The notes under the pieces are model-generated. The model was not told where the DNA came from. It did no database searches and saw only the letters and a program-made list of their open reading frames with translations. The position numbers and the translations under genes are program-made. A stretch of 28,799 bases of DNA from Gemmatimonadota bacterium (lineage in GTDB: Bacteria; Gemmatimonadota; Gemmatimonadetes; Longimicrobiales; Gaopeijiaceae), in assembly GCA_030550695.1 (NCBI GenBank), contig JAUQOX010000007.1, positions 1 to 28,799 of the forward strand. Direction: 5' to 3'. Shown in pieces: positions 15,840 to 24,076 of this stretch (position 1 is the first letter of the stretch; each line of letters begins with the position of its first letter).

Positions 15840-18236
15840 ATGGAGGCTGGACCCCAGCGGCGGACAGCGAGGCGGGGCGAGCTTCGCCTGGTCAGGACGG
15901 AGCCGGAACCCGTGGTGGCCCCGGAACTTGTGGGAACCGCTCCTGCAGGCGCTGCGCCCACGCAGGAGCAGCACGTTCAGGCGGCGGTGTCCGACACGGG
16001 AGGGGAGGGAAAGGTTTCGGCTGGGTACGATCCCTTTCCCCCGGACTGGCCGCGCACGCCTCCTGATCCCAGCCCTCTCCCCACCCCAGGCCCCGACGGC
16101 CGGTACGACCTTTGGGCCCCCGAGTGCTATCTCAACCGGGAGACGACCTGGCTGAACTTCAACTACCGGGTCTTGCACGAGGCCGAGGACCCCCGCACCC
16201 CCCTTCTGGAGCGGGTGAAATTCCTTGCCATCGTGGGGTCCAACCTGGACGAATTCTTCATGAAACGTATCGGGGGGCTGAAGCAGCAGCTGGGGGCGGG
16301 AATGCTGATCCCCACCCCCGACGGGAAGACCCCCCGGGAACAGATCGACCTCTGTTACGCCATCGTTCGAGACCTGGAGGCCCGCCAACACCGGGCCTGC
16401 CTCGAAGTCCTGGCCCGCCTGCGGGAAGCGGGGATCGTGCTGGGCACTTACCAGGATCTGACGGAAGAGGAAAAGGCCTACCTTCGAACCTACTATCACC
16501 AGAACATCTATCCGTTGCTGACGCCTCAGGGCACGGATCCCGCCCATCCCTTTCCCTTCATTTCCAACCTGTCCTTGAACCTTTTGGTCCGGATCCGGGT
16601 GGAGGCGGACGTGACCCCCTTTGTTGCCCGGGTGAAGGTGCCTATAGGGAAGGGGACCCCTCGTTTCCTGTGGCTCCCCAACCGGCGCGTGGCCGTGCCT
16701 CTGGAAGAAGTCATGCGGCAGAACCTGGATCTCCTCTTCCCCGAAATGGAGGTGGAGAGCTGCGAACTTTTCCGGGTTACCCGCAACGCCAACACCGAGT
16801 TGGAGGAGGAAACGGCGGACGACCTTTTGGCCATGATCGAGACGGAGCTCCGGGAGCGCCGCTTCGCCCCGATCGTGCGTCTGGAGGTGGAAAAGGGGAT
16901 GGATCCGGCGCACCGGCTCATGCTGGCCTCGGAACTGGGGTTGGACGAGGAGGCGGATGTTTTCGAAAAGGAGGGGTTCTTGGGGATGCGGGATCTCATG
17001 GAGATCGCCCAGCTGGACGTTCCCGCCCTGCGGTACCCGCCGCACGCCCCCGTGGACAGTGCCGATCTTTCCGTATCCCCTGACCGTTCCATTTTCCACA
17101 TCCTTCGGGATCGCGGCTCCATTTTGGTTCATCACCCTTACGAGTCCTTCGCTACCTCGGTGGAGCGCTTCCTGTACGAGGCGGCGCAAGATCCCAAGGT
17201 CCGGGCCATCAAGATGACGTTCTATCGCACATCCGAAGACACCAAGGCCCTGGACTACCTGGTGGAGGCAGCCCGGAACGGCAAGCAGGTGGCCGTGGTC
17301 ATCGAGCTGAAGGCCCGCTTCGACGAGGAAGCCAACATCCGTTGGGCCAACCGCCTGAGCGAGGCCGGGATCCATGTGACCTATGGGGTGGTGGGCTTGA
17401 AAACCCACTGCAAGCTTATTCTGGTTGTCCGCCAGGACCATGATGGCCTCCGCCGGTATGCCCATATCGGCACCGGGAACTACCACGCCGTGACCGCTCG
17501 CCAATATTCCGACCTGGGTCTGTTCACCTGCGACCCGCTGATCGGGGAGGACCTCACGGAGCTGTTCAACTACCTGACCACCGGTTTCAAGCCGCGGCGG
17601 GAGTACCGGAAGATCTTGAAGGCTCCCCGGAACATGAAGAAGGGCATCCTGGACCGGATCGAGCGGGCAGCCGCCCTCCACCGTCCGGAGTCCCCCAGCC
17701 TGCTCCAGTTCAAGATGAATGCCCTGGAAGATCCCAAGGTGGTGAGGGCCTTGTACCTGGCTTCCCAGGCCGGAGTCCAGGTGGATCTGATCGTCCGGGA
17801 CAGTTGTCGTCTGCGTCCGGGCCTGCCGGGCCTGTCCGATCATGTGCGAGTAGTGAGCATCGTAGGCCGCTTCTTGGAGCATTCCCGCATCTACTACTTC
17901 CGGGTGGGGGGCGAAGAAGAGTATTTCGTCGGCTCGGCGGACCTCATGAAGCGGAACCTTTCCAGCAGAATCGAGGTCCTGGCTCCGGTGGAGGATCCCG
18001 AACTCCGCAAGGAGCTTCGCCGCCTGCTGGACCTTCAACTCCAGGACCGCCGTAGCGCCTGGCAGATGAATCCCGACGGCAGCTATGTCCAGTTGCAACC
18101 GGCCACGGAAGAGGAGGCCCTGGGGTGCCAGGAGGCCCTGATCCGCATCCTGGAGCGGAGGAGAAAACAGGTGGCCAAGAAGTGGCGGCGGAAGCCTCGG
18201 GTGCTGGGTCCTCGGGAGGGCGGTCGGAAGCTTTGA
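15840..18236 (+). CDS. ppk1: Polyphosphate kinase 1
   Basis: Makes long-chain polyphosphate from ATP through a phosphohistidine, normally at the membrane or granule surface. The conserved part starts near residue 95 (ECYLNRETTWLNFNYRVLHEA) and continues with SNLDEFFMKRIGGL. The catalytic histidines correspond to His523 (GLKTHCKL) and His681 (LEHSRIYYF), with the PLD-like HIGTGNYH and GSADLMKRN segments around them. The protein is 798 residues against about 690 for E. coli PPK1; the excess is mainly a Pro/Ala/Glu-rich N-terminal extension of about 90 residues that looks disordered. GGGAGGA lies just before the ATG. It sits between pap and a diguanylate cyclase gene in one operon. Confidence 0.96.
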   Translation: MEAGPQRRTARRGELRLVRTEPEPVVAPELVGTAPAGAAPTQEQHVQAAVSDTGGEGKVSAGYDPFPPDWPRTPPDPSPLPTPGPDGRYDLWAPECYLNRETTWLNFNYRVLHEAEDPRTPLLERVKFLAIVGSNLDEFFMKRIGGLKQQLGAGMLIPTPDGKTPREQIDLCYAIVRDLEARQHRACLEVLARLREAGIVLGTYQDLTEEEKAYLRTYYHQNIYPLLTPQGTDPAHPFPFISNLSLNLLVRIRVEADVTPFVARVKVPIGKGTPRFLWLPNRRVAVPLEEVMRQNLDLLFPEMEVESCELFRVTRNANTELEEETADDLLAMIETELRERRFAPIVRLEVEKGMDPAHRLMLASELGLDEEADVFEKEGFLGMRDLMEIAQLDVPALRYPPHAPVDSADLSVSPDRSIFHILRDRGSILVHHPYESFATSVERFLYEAAQDPKVRAIKMTFYRTSEDTKALDYLVEAARNGKQVAVVIELKARFDEEANIRWANRLSEAGIHVTYGVVGLKTHCKLILVVRQDHDGLRRYAHIGTGNYHAVTARQYSDLGLFTCDPLIGEDLTELFNYLTTGFKPRREYRKILKAPRNMKKGILDRIERAAALHRPESPSLLQFKMNALEDPKVVRALYLASQAGVQVDLIVRDSCRLRPGLPGLSDHVRVVSIVGRFLEHSRIYYFRVGGEEEYFVGSADLMKRNLSSRIEVLAPVEDPELRKELRRLLDLQLQDRRSAWQMNPDGSYVQLQPATEEEALGCQEALIRILERRRKQVAKKWRRKPRVLGPREGGRKL

Positions 18237-18253
18237 CGAACCAGGGGAGGCTC

Positions 18254-19213
18254 ATGGAGCAAGGGGAGCGAAAAGGCCCGCCGGAGTCCATTCGGGAGCT
18301 GGATGCGGACCACTGGGACCCCAGAGTGATCCTGGGTGATGTGGACTTCCCCCGACCGATTCCCCTCCGGGCCCTGGTGCTCTCCTTTGCGGCCCTTTTC
18401 GTGCCGGTCCTGGCGGCGGTGTGGTTTCCGGAGTGGTCTGCGGTGGATGCGGGGCTTCTCCTGTGGTTGACCGCCTTCATTCCGGCCTTTCTCCTCACCT
18501 ACTATCGCGGCTGGCACGGGGTTTCCCTAGCCCTGGCGCTGGGCATGGCCACCCTGGCCTTGAGCCAGGTGGCCATCCTGTTGGCTGGCGTGCGGATCTC
18601 CTCCTGGGGTCTCCTGGGGGGTCTGGTGGTGATCTATGTGGCCGTGACCCTGGGCATCGGGTATCTCACCGACCTGCTGCAGCGCGAGCGCCGGCTGGCC
18701 GAGCGGATGGCCCTCACCGACCCCCTCACGGGCATGCCCAACCGTAGGCACGCCGTGGTGTTCATCGAGTCGGCCTTTGCCGCAGCCCAACGGGGGATCC
18801 CGCTGACCGTGGTGCTGTTCGATCTGGACCGTTTCAAGGACTTCAACGACACCCAAGGTCACGGGGCGGGTGATGGGGCTTTGAGGGCCGTAGGGGAGAT
18901 TCTCCTCCGTTCCACCCGCCGGATGAACCTTACGGCCCGTTGGGGCGGCGACGAGTTCCTGAGCATCCTCTCGGAGACCCCCGCAGAAGGAGGGAGAGTC
19001 TTTGCGGAGCGGGTTCTTTCGGAAATCCGCCAGGCCTTCCCCTCCGGCACCATCACCGCCAGTGCAGGTGTGGCCCCCTACACCCGCCAGATGGACAGCC
19101 CGGGCCGGCTGCTGGTGAGGGCGGATGACGCCCTCTATCTGGCCAAGGCCGCGGGAGGAAACTGCGTTCGGGTGGCAGGGGAACTGCCGGAGGGGGAGGG
19201 TTCCCCCTTCTGA
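18254..19213 (+). CDS. Membrane diguanylate cyclase (GGDEF)
   Basis: Predicted to make cyclic di-GMP from two GTP. The N-terminal half has about four transmembrane helices (ALVLSFAALFVPVLAAVWF, AGLLLWLTAFIPAFLL, LALALGMATLALSQVAILLAG, LLGGLVVIYVAVTLGIGYL) and no recognised sensor domain. The C-terminal half is a complete GGDEF domain: ALTDPLTGMPNRR, FDLDRFKDFND, then RWGGDEFLS with an intact active site. The inhibitory I-site, normally RxxD five residues upstream, reads RRMN, so product inhibition is probably lost. Start ATG 18254 follows GGGAGG; it lies 17 bp after ppk1, so c-di-GMP output is likely coexpressed with polyP synthesis. Length is 319 residues. Confidence 0.92.
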   Translation: MEQGERKGPPESIRELDADHWDPRVILGDVDFPRPIPLRALVLSFAALFVPVLAAVWFPEWSAVDAGLLLWLTAFIPAFLLTYYRGWHGVSLALALGMATLALSQVAILLAGVRISSWGLLGGLVVIYVAVTLGIGYLTDLLQRERRLAERMALTDPLTGMPNRRHAVVFIESAFAAAQRGIPLTVVLFDLDRFKDFNDTQGHGAGDGALRAVGEILLRSTRRMNLTARWGGDEFLSILSETPAEGGRVFAERVLSEIRQAFPSGTITASAGVAPYTRQMDSPGRLLVRADDALYLAKAAGGNCVRVAGELPEGEGSPF

Positions 19214-19268
19214 AGATTCAGGTAAGGCACGGATCCTGCTCCACGGAGATGAGGAACCGGAAGAGTTC

Positions 19269-19289
19269 CCGGGGAAATCTTTTCCCCGG
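19269..19289. terminator. Perfect 9-bp hairpin between cyclase and MBL genes
   Basis: CCGGGGAAA-TCT-TTTCCCCGG is a perfect inverted repeat with a 3-base loop in the 104-bp gap after the diguanylate cyclase. It ends 28 bases before the next start codon. No U-tract follows, so it may be a weak terminator, a processing stem that sets relative mRNA levels, or a protein site. Confidence 0.4.
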
Positions 19290-19317
19290 CCCAGGACTCC
19301 GGACGGGATCGGGTTCC

Positions 19318-20103
19318 ATGATCTTCAAGCAGTACCGATATGAGCCCCTGGGCCAGGCCTCGTATCTGATCGGCTGCTACCGGGAAGGCATCGCCTTCGT
19401 GGTGGACCCCATCCAAGACCTGGGTGTGAGCTTCTACCGGGGAGAAGCGGAAAGCTTCAGCCTCCGGGTGGTGGGGGTCTTGGAAACGCACATCGCGGCG
19501 GACTATTTGTCCTGTGCCCGTGCCCTTTCCGAGGCATGTTGGTGCCCGCACTACCTGTTCCGCGGCACCCCTGCCCGCTATCCCTATACTCCCTTGGAAG
19601 ACGGGCAGGTGTTGGAACTGGGGCATGTCCGGGTCCAGACCCTCCACACCCCGGGCCACACCCTGGAACATGTCTGCTATCTGGTCACCGATGTCACCCG
19701 GTGCGACGAGCCTTGGCTTGTGCTCACCGGCGACGCCCTCCTGGTGGGGGATGTGGGGCGGCCCGATCTCCTGGTGGGAGCCGAAGGGGGGGTTGACGAC
19801 GATGTCCGGCGAAGGGCGGAACTCCAATACCGTTCCATCAAGGAGCGGCTCTTCACCTTGCCGGACCACGTGGAGGTCTACCCCGGCCATTACGGGTGGT
19901 CCATCTGCGGCGGGATCAACATGAGCGGGAAGGCCTCTTCCACCATCTTCTTCGAGAAGAAATACAACCTTCCCATGCGGCAGCCCAACGCGGAGATCTT
20001 CGCGGAGTTCGTTCGGGACACCTCACGACCGCTGCCGGAGAATTTCCAGGATTTCAAGAAGGCCAACCTGGGCCTGGCGGAGGCTCCGGTCCGGCGGGCC
20101 TGA
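19318..20103 (+). CDS. Metallo-beta-lactamase-fold protein, persulfide-dioxygenase/glyoxalase-II-like, with altered metal site
   Basis: A 261-residue protein of the MBL superfamily, nearest by eye to ETHE1-type sulfur dioxygenases (C-terminal GGINMSGKASSTIFFEKKYN). Later ligand motifs are present: TPGHTLEH, LTGDALLVGDVGRPDL and YPGHYG. The first motif, normally HxHxDH, reads HIAADY, so two of the usual metal-ligand histidines are replaced (Ala and Tyr). Activity may therefore be changed or lost, or only one metal bound. Mononuclear iron enzymes of this group use the first two His of that motif, so even one-metal chemistry is uncertain. The ATG at 19318 follows a G-rich stretch. It is the last rightward gene after ppk1 and the cyclase, convergent with the SixA-like gene. 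Confidence 0.82.
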   Translation: MIFKQYRYEPLGQASYLIGCYREGIAFVVDPIQDLGVSFYRGEAESFSLRVVGVLETHIAADYLSCARALSEACWCPHYLFRGTPARYPYTPLEDGQVLELGHVRVQTLHTPGHTLEHVCYLVTDVTRCDEPWLVLTGDALLVGDVGRPDLLVGAEGGVDDDVRRRAELQYRSIKERLFTLPDHVEVYPGHYGWSICGGINMSGKASSTIFFEKKYNLPMRQPNAEIFAEFVRDTSRPLPENFQDFKKANLGLAEAPVRRA

Positions 20104-20115
20104 GCCCGCACCGCC

Positions 20116-20631
20116 TCATTCCAGGTCCTTGGGCCGGACGAAAGCCCTGAGGTAGCCGGTACCTTCCCGGACCTCCTTCCAACTGTTCACGGGAAGATCC
20201 ACCACCGCCAGGGCGCCGGTGGGGTATTTCTCTGCCATCCGTTGCCGGACCTTGGGATCCCCCGAGGGGGCCAGGGAAAGGGCGGCCTCCTCGAGGGCCG
20301 GATTGTGACCCACCAACAGGACCGTCCCCAAAGTGTCCGGCAGAGAGCGGATGAGGCGAAGCAGGGTGTCGGGGCCTCCGTGGTAGATGTCATCGCGGAT
20401 TTCCACCGGAGGACATCCGGACCAGGGGCTCGCCACCGCATCCAGGGTTTCCCGAGCCCGACGGGCCCCGGAGCAGAGGATCTTGTCCGGAATCCATCCC
20501 CGCTCGTGCATGTAGAGCCCCATGGCAGGCGCGGCCTTGCGGCCTCGCCCGGCCAGGGGACGATCGTAATCCGCAAGGGAGGGATCGTCCCAACTGGATT
20601 TGGCATGGCGAAGGAAATAGACGGTCTTCAC
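20116..20631 (-). CDS. sixA: SixA-like histidine phosphatase
   Basis: Small phosphatase of the histidine-phosphatase (phosphoglycerate mutase-like) superfamily, 171 residues, cytoplasmic. It opens with the catalytic YFLRHAKSSWDD, where the RHA histidine takes the phosphoryl group and the KSSW follow-on is typical of SixA. Further on are LCSGARRARETLDAV and the second histidine in LLVGHNPALEE. SixA in E. coli dephosphorylates phosphohistidine proteins; here the target is unknown. GTG start with a GGGGGGAG ribosome site. It lies 21 bp after the polyprenol-kinase-like gene and is probably cotranscribed with it; the link between them is not obvious. Confidence 0.88.
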   Translation of the reverse strand: MKTVYFLRHAKSSWDDPSLADYDRPLAGRGRKAAPAMGLYMHERGWIPDKILCSGARRARETLDAVASPWSGCPPVEIRDDIYHGGPDTLLRLIRSLPDTLGTVLLVGHNPALEEAALSLAPSGDPKVRQRMAEKYPTGALAVVDLPVNSWKEVREGTGYLRAFVRPKDLE

Positions 20632-20652
20632 GCTCCCCCCCTTCAGGTCGCC

Positions 20653-21279
20653 TCAAGCTTGACCGCTGAGCCAGAACAGCACCCCGGCCACCACCGGAGG
20701 CACCACCAGGTTGTCGTCCACGTCCCAGGGGAGGACCTCCACCAAGGCCCCTGCCAAGGCTCCGGCCAAGGCTACAGGCCAGGGGGTGAAAGGCAGGAGG
20801 ACCAGAAACGCCACCCCCACAAAGGCTAGGCTCCCCTCCACGGTTCCTGCGCCCAGGCGTCGTTTCCCCCAGTGCCTGCCCGCGAAAGCCGCCGCGGGAT
20901 CCGCCAAAGCCAGGACCAGAATGCCGCCCAAGGCTTGTTGGCGGGGGAACAGAAGGAGCGTCAGGAGGATCCCCAGGACGTACCAGGTGGACGAGGCGGG
21001 CTTCTTGGCCTCCCTGGGAGACACCAGGGGTGAGAACAACTGGAAAAAAAGGCGGTTCAGCTGGGGATTGGTCAGGCGGACTCCATCCAGGAGGAGAAGG
21101 ACCGAGAACACCACCCCCAGGAGGACCACCGCATCCCAGGTCCGGATGGGAAGGGCCTTGAGGGCCAAAACGATGAAGATCCCGTTGGCGGCGTGGAAGA
21201 TCCGCCGCCAGGGTTGGAAACCCTGGCTCCTTCTGACGAGAGATTCGAACTCGGGGTCTCGCCGAGCATCGAACGACAT
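20653..21279 (-). CDS. Diacylglycerol/polyprenol kinase family membrane protein
   Basis: CTP-dependent lipid kinase of the dolichol-kinase/phytol-kinase type (SEC59, VTE5 and DGK1 relatives), 208 residues, with about six hydrophobic helices. Visible family features are RRIFHAANGIF near residue 25, LALADPAAAFAGRHWGKRRLGAGTVEGSLAF in the middle (the conserved DP...G..GK and KT/TVEGS region) and LPWDVDDNLVVPP near the end. Members phosphorylate polyprenols, phytol or diacylglycerol; which one is used here cannot be told. GAGGTGAGGAG precedes the ATG at 21279. With the nearby PAP2 phosphatase and glycosyltransferases it may serve lipid-carrier metabolism. Confidence 0.82.
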   Translation of the reverse strand: MSFDARRDPEFESLVRRSQGFQPWRRIFHAANGIFIVLALKALPIRTWDAVVLLGVVFSVLLLLDGVRLTNPQLNRLFFQLFSPLVSPREAKKPASSTWYVLGILLTLLLFPRQQALGGILVLALADPAAAFAGRHWGKRRLGAGTVEGSLAFVGVAFLVLLPFTPWPVALAGALAGALVEVLPWDVDDNLVVPPVVAGVLFWLSGQA

Positions 21280-21525
21280 GGTCTCCTCACCTCAGGGATT
21301 GTGGCGGGAACGGAGCCGCGGGCGGGGTCCCGGGCCTGCCGGACCGAGGTCTCCTCCACCTGGCCCGGCATCGGCCTGTCCGCGGCCCATGTGATGCAAA
21401 CCCTTCCTCCTTGCTACCCTACCTATACCGAACGTTCACCAGCCCGTCCCCAGCCCCCCAGCAACCTTCCCCAGGACGGAGCGGAACTCTCCGCCTTTGC
21501 CCCTCTTTCCGGGAGGTGCCCCCCT

Positions 21526-22521
21526 ATGCCGAACATCGTCCTGCACCTCGTCCTGGCCGAAACCGTGCTGGTACGCTGGCGAAAGCGAGAGCTCGAAGCG
21601 CCCTTTCCCCCCGGCGATCCCGCCGCTGTGAATGCGTTTTTCCAAGGGGCGCTGGGACCCGATATGGGATACTTCCCCGGGGGAGGAAGGTTCCTGTCGG
21701 ATCTGGCTCACCTTTTCCGTACCGGTGACCTTACCCGCCATCTGGTCCAGTTGGCCGCCGATGCCAAGGAACGGGCGTTTGCCTGGGGCTGGGTTTCCCA
21801 CGTGCTGGCCGACGGCCTGATCCATCCTCTGGTGGGGCGGGAGGTAGGGGGGCTTCTTCTCGGGAACCGGGAGCTCTGCCTCAACGGCGAATCCACCACC
21901 CTCGCCCATGTGGGGGTGGAGATCGGACTGGATCTGCATTTCGGCGGTCGGTTCCCCGCCGTCTTGGGCACCCGGCCCGCGCCGGCTTTCCAGGGGCGTG
22001 CCCTCCGCTTCCTCGCCGAAGCCTACCGCCGGACCTACGGATGCAGTATCGAGCCGGCCCTTCTGGAAACGTGCCACCGGTCCGTAGCCTTCCTGACCCG
22101 TGCCGCCCTCCGCTTGGCCCGGATTCGGCAGGCCCTCCACCGGAACCGCTGGGGTTCCTTGCGGAAGTGGGTCCGGCGTTGGACGGTGCAAGTTTCTCGA
22201 CAGGCCGGGGGGGGGCTCCTGAAAGGAGGTCTGCTGGGGCTGGTTCACCTGTTCCCGCCCTCCCCGTCTCCGTGGCTCGTGGAGGCGGTGGAGGAGGTGT
22301 CGGACCATTTCGGGGATCACTTCTTCTTCCATTTTGCCGGGAAGCTCAAGGACCTGGCCAACCTGAACCTGGAAACCGGCCAGAGCGCGGAACCCGCCGC
22401 CTGCCCCTTCCCCTTCCCTGACGGCGGTCGGGTCGCCGCCGTCGCCGCGCTGGGCGGGAACCCCACACCACGGGGGGAGCCCTTCGGGCTGTCTCCGCTC
22501 CCCTCTTGGGGAGGGGTCTGA
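21526..22521 (+). CDS. Zinc-dependent phospholipase C family protein
   Basis: Protein of the zinc-dependent phospholipase C (PF00882-type) family, 331 residues. The family's N-terminal MPNIVLHLVLAE, then FFQGALGPDMGYF, and the His/Asp-rich helix AFAWGWVSHVLADGLIHPLV with a later HVGVEIGLDLHF, supply the likely zinc ligands. No signal peptide is obvious. The ATG at 21526 follows GGGAGG with 9 bases between; an upstream extension in the same frame has no support. The last 50 residues or so are low-complexity and overlap, in antisense, the tail of the decayed flippase frame, so the true C-terminus may have been altered. It is divergent from the lipid-kinase gene. Substrate and activity are unproven. 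Confidence 0.8.
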   Translation: MPNIVLHLVLAETVLVRWRKRELEAPFPPGDPAAVNAFFQGALGPDMGYFPGGGRFLSDLAHLFRTGDLTRHLVQLAADAKERAFAWGWVSHVLADGLIHPLVGREVGGLLLGNRELCLNGESTTLAHVGVEIGLDLHFGGRFPAVLGTRPAPAFQGRALRFLAEAYRRTYGCSIEPALLETCHRSVAFLTRAALRLARIRQALHRNRWGSLRKWVRRWTVQVSRQAGGGLLKGGLLGLVHLFPPSPSPWLVEAVEEVSDHFGDHFFFHFAGKLKDLANLNLETGQSAEPAACPFPFPDGGRVAAVAALGGNPTPRGEPFGLSPLPSWGGV

Positions 22522-22935
22522 ATTGCCCGGGCAAGGACCGATCTCCAAGGGTCCAGGACCAGCCACGCCCCCGCCAAGGCTGCTCCCAACCAGAACGTGG
22601 AGAAACGCCACCAGATGAGGACGATCCCCGTCGGCTCCTTGCCGAAGACGGGCTCGAAGGCGGCCAGGAACGTGGACTCCACCGTTCCCCCCAAACGCGG
22701 GGGGGAGGGAGTGCCCGAGCACCTTGCTCACGAGGTGAAGGCGGGCTCGCCGGGCTGCCAGGCTCGCGCTCCAGGCCAGGAGTGCCAGGAGGTGGGTCGG
22801 CCAGGGGAGGGCCCCCAAGACGTCGGCGGGGTGGGCCTGGAGGCGGGCGAGAAGGAATGCGAAGATGACGAGGCTCACGAGGGGGCCCCCATACCACCAC
22901 CGTGGGCTCCCGGACCCCCCTGGGCTGGGCTTCAT
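22317..22935 (-). pseudogene. Remnant of a YbhN/AglD-type flippase-like membrane protein
   Basis: Two reading frames together resemble a shortened lysylphosphatidylglycerol-synthase-like (YbhN) membrane protein, normally about 300 residues. From the ATG at 22935, about 80 residues give the N-terminal helices (LVSLVIFAFLLARL, HLLALLAWSASLAARRARL). The frame then breaks at neighbouring homopolymers (C7 and G6 on the sense strand, near 22687-22705), and the other frame continues with GGTVESTFLAAFEPVFGKEP...WWRFSTFWLGAALAGAWL, which resembles the family's C-terminal PGG-G-E helix and final helices. The middle, some 150 residues, is missing. The shifted frame then runs on to 22317, over the 3' end of the phospholipase gene. 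An internal deletion plus frameshift explains this; an assembly error is the alternative. Confidence 0.5.
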
Positions 22936-22938
22936 GCC

Positions 22939-23866
22939 TCAGACCTTGGCGTAGTCCGACGGCTGCCGCGGCGGAATCGGGATCTCCCACCTCGTAGAGT
23001 TCGGCGGCTTTCGACCCCCGGACCCTGTCCGGGACGGCCCCGGCCCGGACCCCCACCACCGGCAGACCCGATGCCGAGGCCTCGGCCACCGACAGGCCGA
23101 AGGTTTCGGCCGGGCCGGGGGCCCAATAGAGGTCGGCCCCGGACAGCATGCGGGCCAGGGTTTCCCGACTCCGGACCGGCCCCAGCACGGCGGCGTCGGC
23201 GAAGCCCGCGGCGGCCTTCCGGAGCCGCTTCTCGGACGGGCCCTCGCCGATCAAGACCAGGTAGGGCCGGGTTTCTTCCTCCAGGCGGGCGTGGGCCTGC
23301 AGGACCAGATGGAGCTGTTTTTCCGGGCAGAAACGGCCGGCGAACACCGCGATGGGCTTCTCCGGCGCCACGGACAGGATCTGTCGGAGGAGGGAGGGCT
23401 CGGAACGGGGACGGAAGACCCGCAGGTCCACCCCGAGGGAGATGAGTTCGAGGTTCCGGAGCCCCAGACGCCGGAGGTCCCGGATCACCGAAGGGCTTGT
23501 GGCCACCGTCCGATGGAAGCGGGAATACACCGACAAGAATGGGCTACCCACCTCCACCACGTGGGGCGGGGCCGCGGCGAGGACCGGCGCCAGGGGCCGG
23601 AGGGAAAGGAGGAACCGGTACCCGGGGGCGAAGGGAATCGGAGGGCCGGGGATCCGGTAGAGGGTGCTGTTCCCCGTCCGTTCCACCTGGAAACGAGGCC
23701 CCGGGACCACCACCACATGCTCCACCGGCTCCCCTGCCAGATACGCCATCGTGGCTTCCAGGTAGGTCCGCACCCCTCCGGCGGCGCCACCATAGAACAG
23801 GGTGACGTCGTAGAGGCGCAGGGGGGCGGAGGGAAGCGGTCGTTTCGGCATCGAGGCACGGACCAT
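22939..23866 (-). pseudogene. Truncated GT4 glycosyltransferase
   Basis: A group-1/GT4 glycosyltransferase by its N-terminal LYDVTLFYGGAAGGVRTYLEA, middle LGVDLRVFRP and AVFAGRFCPEKQL, and the donor-site EX7E motif ETFGLSVAEA. Two parts are lacking relative to the family. Between VEVGSPFLS and VYSRFHRTVATSPSV roughly 65-75 residues of the acceptor domain seem deleted in frame. After ELYEVGDPDSAAAAV (about 22958) the last 60 or so residues are absent. Without a shift the frame would run on as meaningless Pro/Arg-rich sequence to 22346. One frame over, it would stop at TGA 22941-22939, directly before the flippase ATG, which is probably the ancestral end. Start may be ATG 23866 or 23851. Confidence 0.6.
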
Positions 23867-24076
23867 GTCTGGAAAAGCTCGGCGGGCCGGTGGTCCGTTG
23901 TGTCACGGATCGGTATGGGTGAGACGGCCGATCCGCAGACGATCGTGTACCGGCAGCGGCGTGGACGTTCTGTGCGCCGATCGTGACTCGCCCGCTACCG
24001 TTCCAGCACCGTTCGTTCGGGGGGAAGGGCCGACCTTGCTGAGGCAGCAACCGGAATCCCAGACGCCGGAGGCCTC

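Noticed and set aside
14151..18098. A 1315-codon open frame on the minus strand opposite pap and ppk1, and similar long minus-strand frames at 8203-10695 and 3027-4619
   Set aside because: They lie exactly opposite well-recognised genes, are rich in Gly/Pro/His/Arg/Gln and show no domain; GC-rich codon bias produces such stop-free shadows.
22346..22938. Continuation of the glycosyltransferase frame to give a 506-residue protein
   Set aside because: The extra 200 residues are Pro/Arg/Ser-rich and resemble nothing in the family, while the overlapping frame gives membrane-protein helices. It is frame run-on after a deletion.
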